This document shows positions 63,693-64,000 of a DNA stretch of 64,000 nt, piece after piece. Source of the stretch: Chionis minor (taxonomy: Eukaryota > Chordata > Aves > Charadriiformes > Chionididae); contig VZSF01000866.1 in the NCBI GenBank assembly GCA_013398295.1, forward strand, positions 256,565-320,564, read 5' to 3'. The position numbers were made by a program, and so were the translations under genes. Under the pieces are notes generated by a model, which saw only the letters and a program-made list of their open reading frames with translations, did not search any database and was not told the origin of the DNA. Numbering within the stretch: position 1 is the stretch's first letter; every line of letters begins with the position of its first letter.

Positions 63693-64000
63693 CTACAAAA
63701 TAAAAAATCAAAAAGATATTTTGAATACAAACCACAGAGTTAAAATTTCACAGAGTTCTTTAAGTTATCTGTGCATGTTATAACTACAAATAGGTGGAAT
63801 ACATTTACATAAAAACAATGACTTCTAATGAGTTTAGACAGCAGCATAGTTAACACTTAATGAGGTGTGATTTTAATTAAAACAGTAACTAACTAACAAC
63901 TTAAGAGTGCTCAAATGCAGGCAACAGTAAAGAGACTTCAATACACTAAATAATACAGATGCCCAGAAGTTCATTCATTTTATGCCTATCTTCCATTTGA
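63693..64000 (-). other. HNRNPA3: HNRNPA3 intron 1 (cut by window edge)
   Basis: AT-rich intron sequence leading into the acceptor ttattttgtag at 63,693. Exon 1 and the promoter are outside the window. Confidence 0.85.

Overview
The window is vertebrate nuclear DNA and almost certainly from a bird. The evidence is spliced genes with GT-AG introns, three 3'-truncated CR1 retroposons (one ending in the ATTCTATG-type tail typical of avian CR1), an avian-type class II endogenous retrovirus fragment, and two convergent orthologs of human chromosome 2 genes, NFE2L2 (NRF2) and HNRNPA3. No prokaryotic operon, CRISPR array or viral genome is present. Nothing in the window amounts to a previously undescribed system; the findings are refinements of known genes plus some unassigned signals.

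Layout. 1-18,930: intergenic, no gene recognised. 18,931-20,826: a defective, non-autonomous LTR element on the minus strand (5' LTR at the right, tRNA-Lys-like primer site, about 1 kb non-coding interior, 107-bp stub of the 3' LTR), with a CR1 nested in its 5' LTR. 20,827-24,576: intergenic. 24,577-24,790: second CR1. 25,013-25,746: assembly gap of 734 N on the left edge of a CpG island (25,747-26,310). The gap very probably swallows the NFE2L2 promoter and coding exon 1. 26,311-45,217: presumed NFE2L2 intron 1, with a third CR1 at 40,961-41,180. 45,218-49,964: NFE2L2 coding exons 2-5 on the plus strand, followed by a 3' UTR with several poly(A) signals to about 51.5 kb. About 51.5-59.2 kb: no confident gene, but a series of minus-strand poly(A) signals that may be distal 3' ends of HNRNPA3. 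59.2-63,692: HNRNPA3 on the minus strand, all coding exons except the first, plus a 3' UTR exon behind an 86-nt intron.

The two genes are unrelated in function. NFE2L2 encodes the CNC-bZIP transcription factor of the oxidative-stress response; it is held in check by KEAP1 (DLG and ETGE motifs intact here) and by beta-TrCP (DSGIS intact, the second degron altered to DSAPRS). HNRNPA3 encodes an abundant nuclear RNA-binding protein with two RRMs and a glycine-rich tail. They face each other tail to tail, as in human. The visible exons give 584 residues of NRF2 and 355 residues of hnRNP A3; both lack only the short stretch encoded by exon 1.
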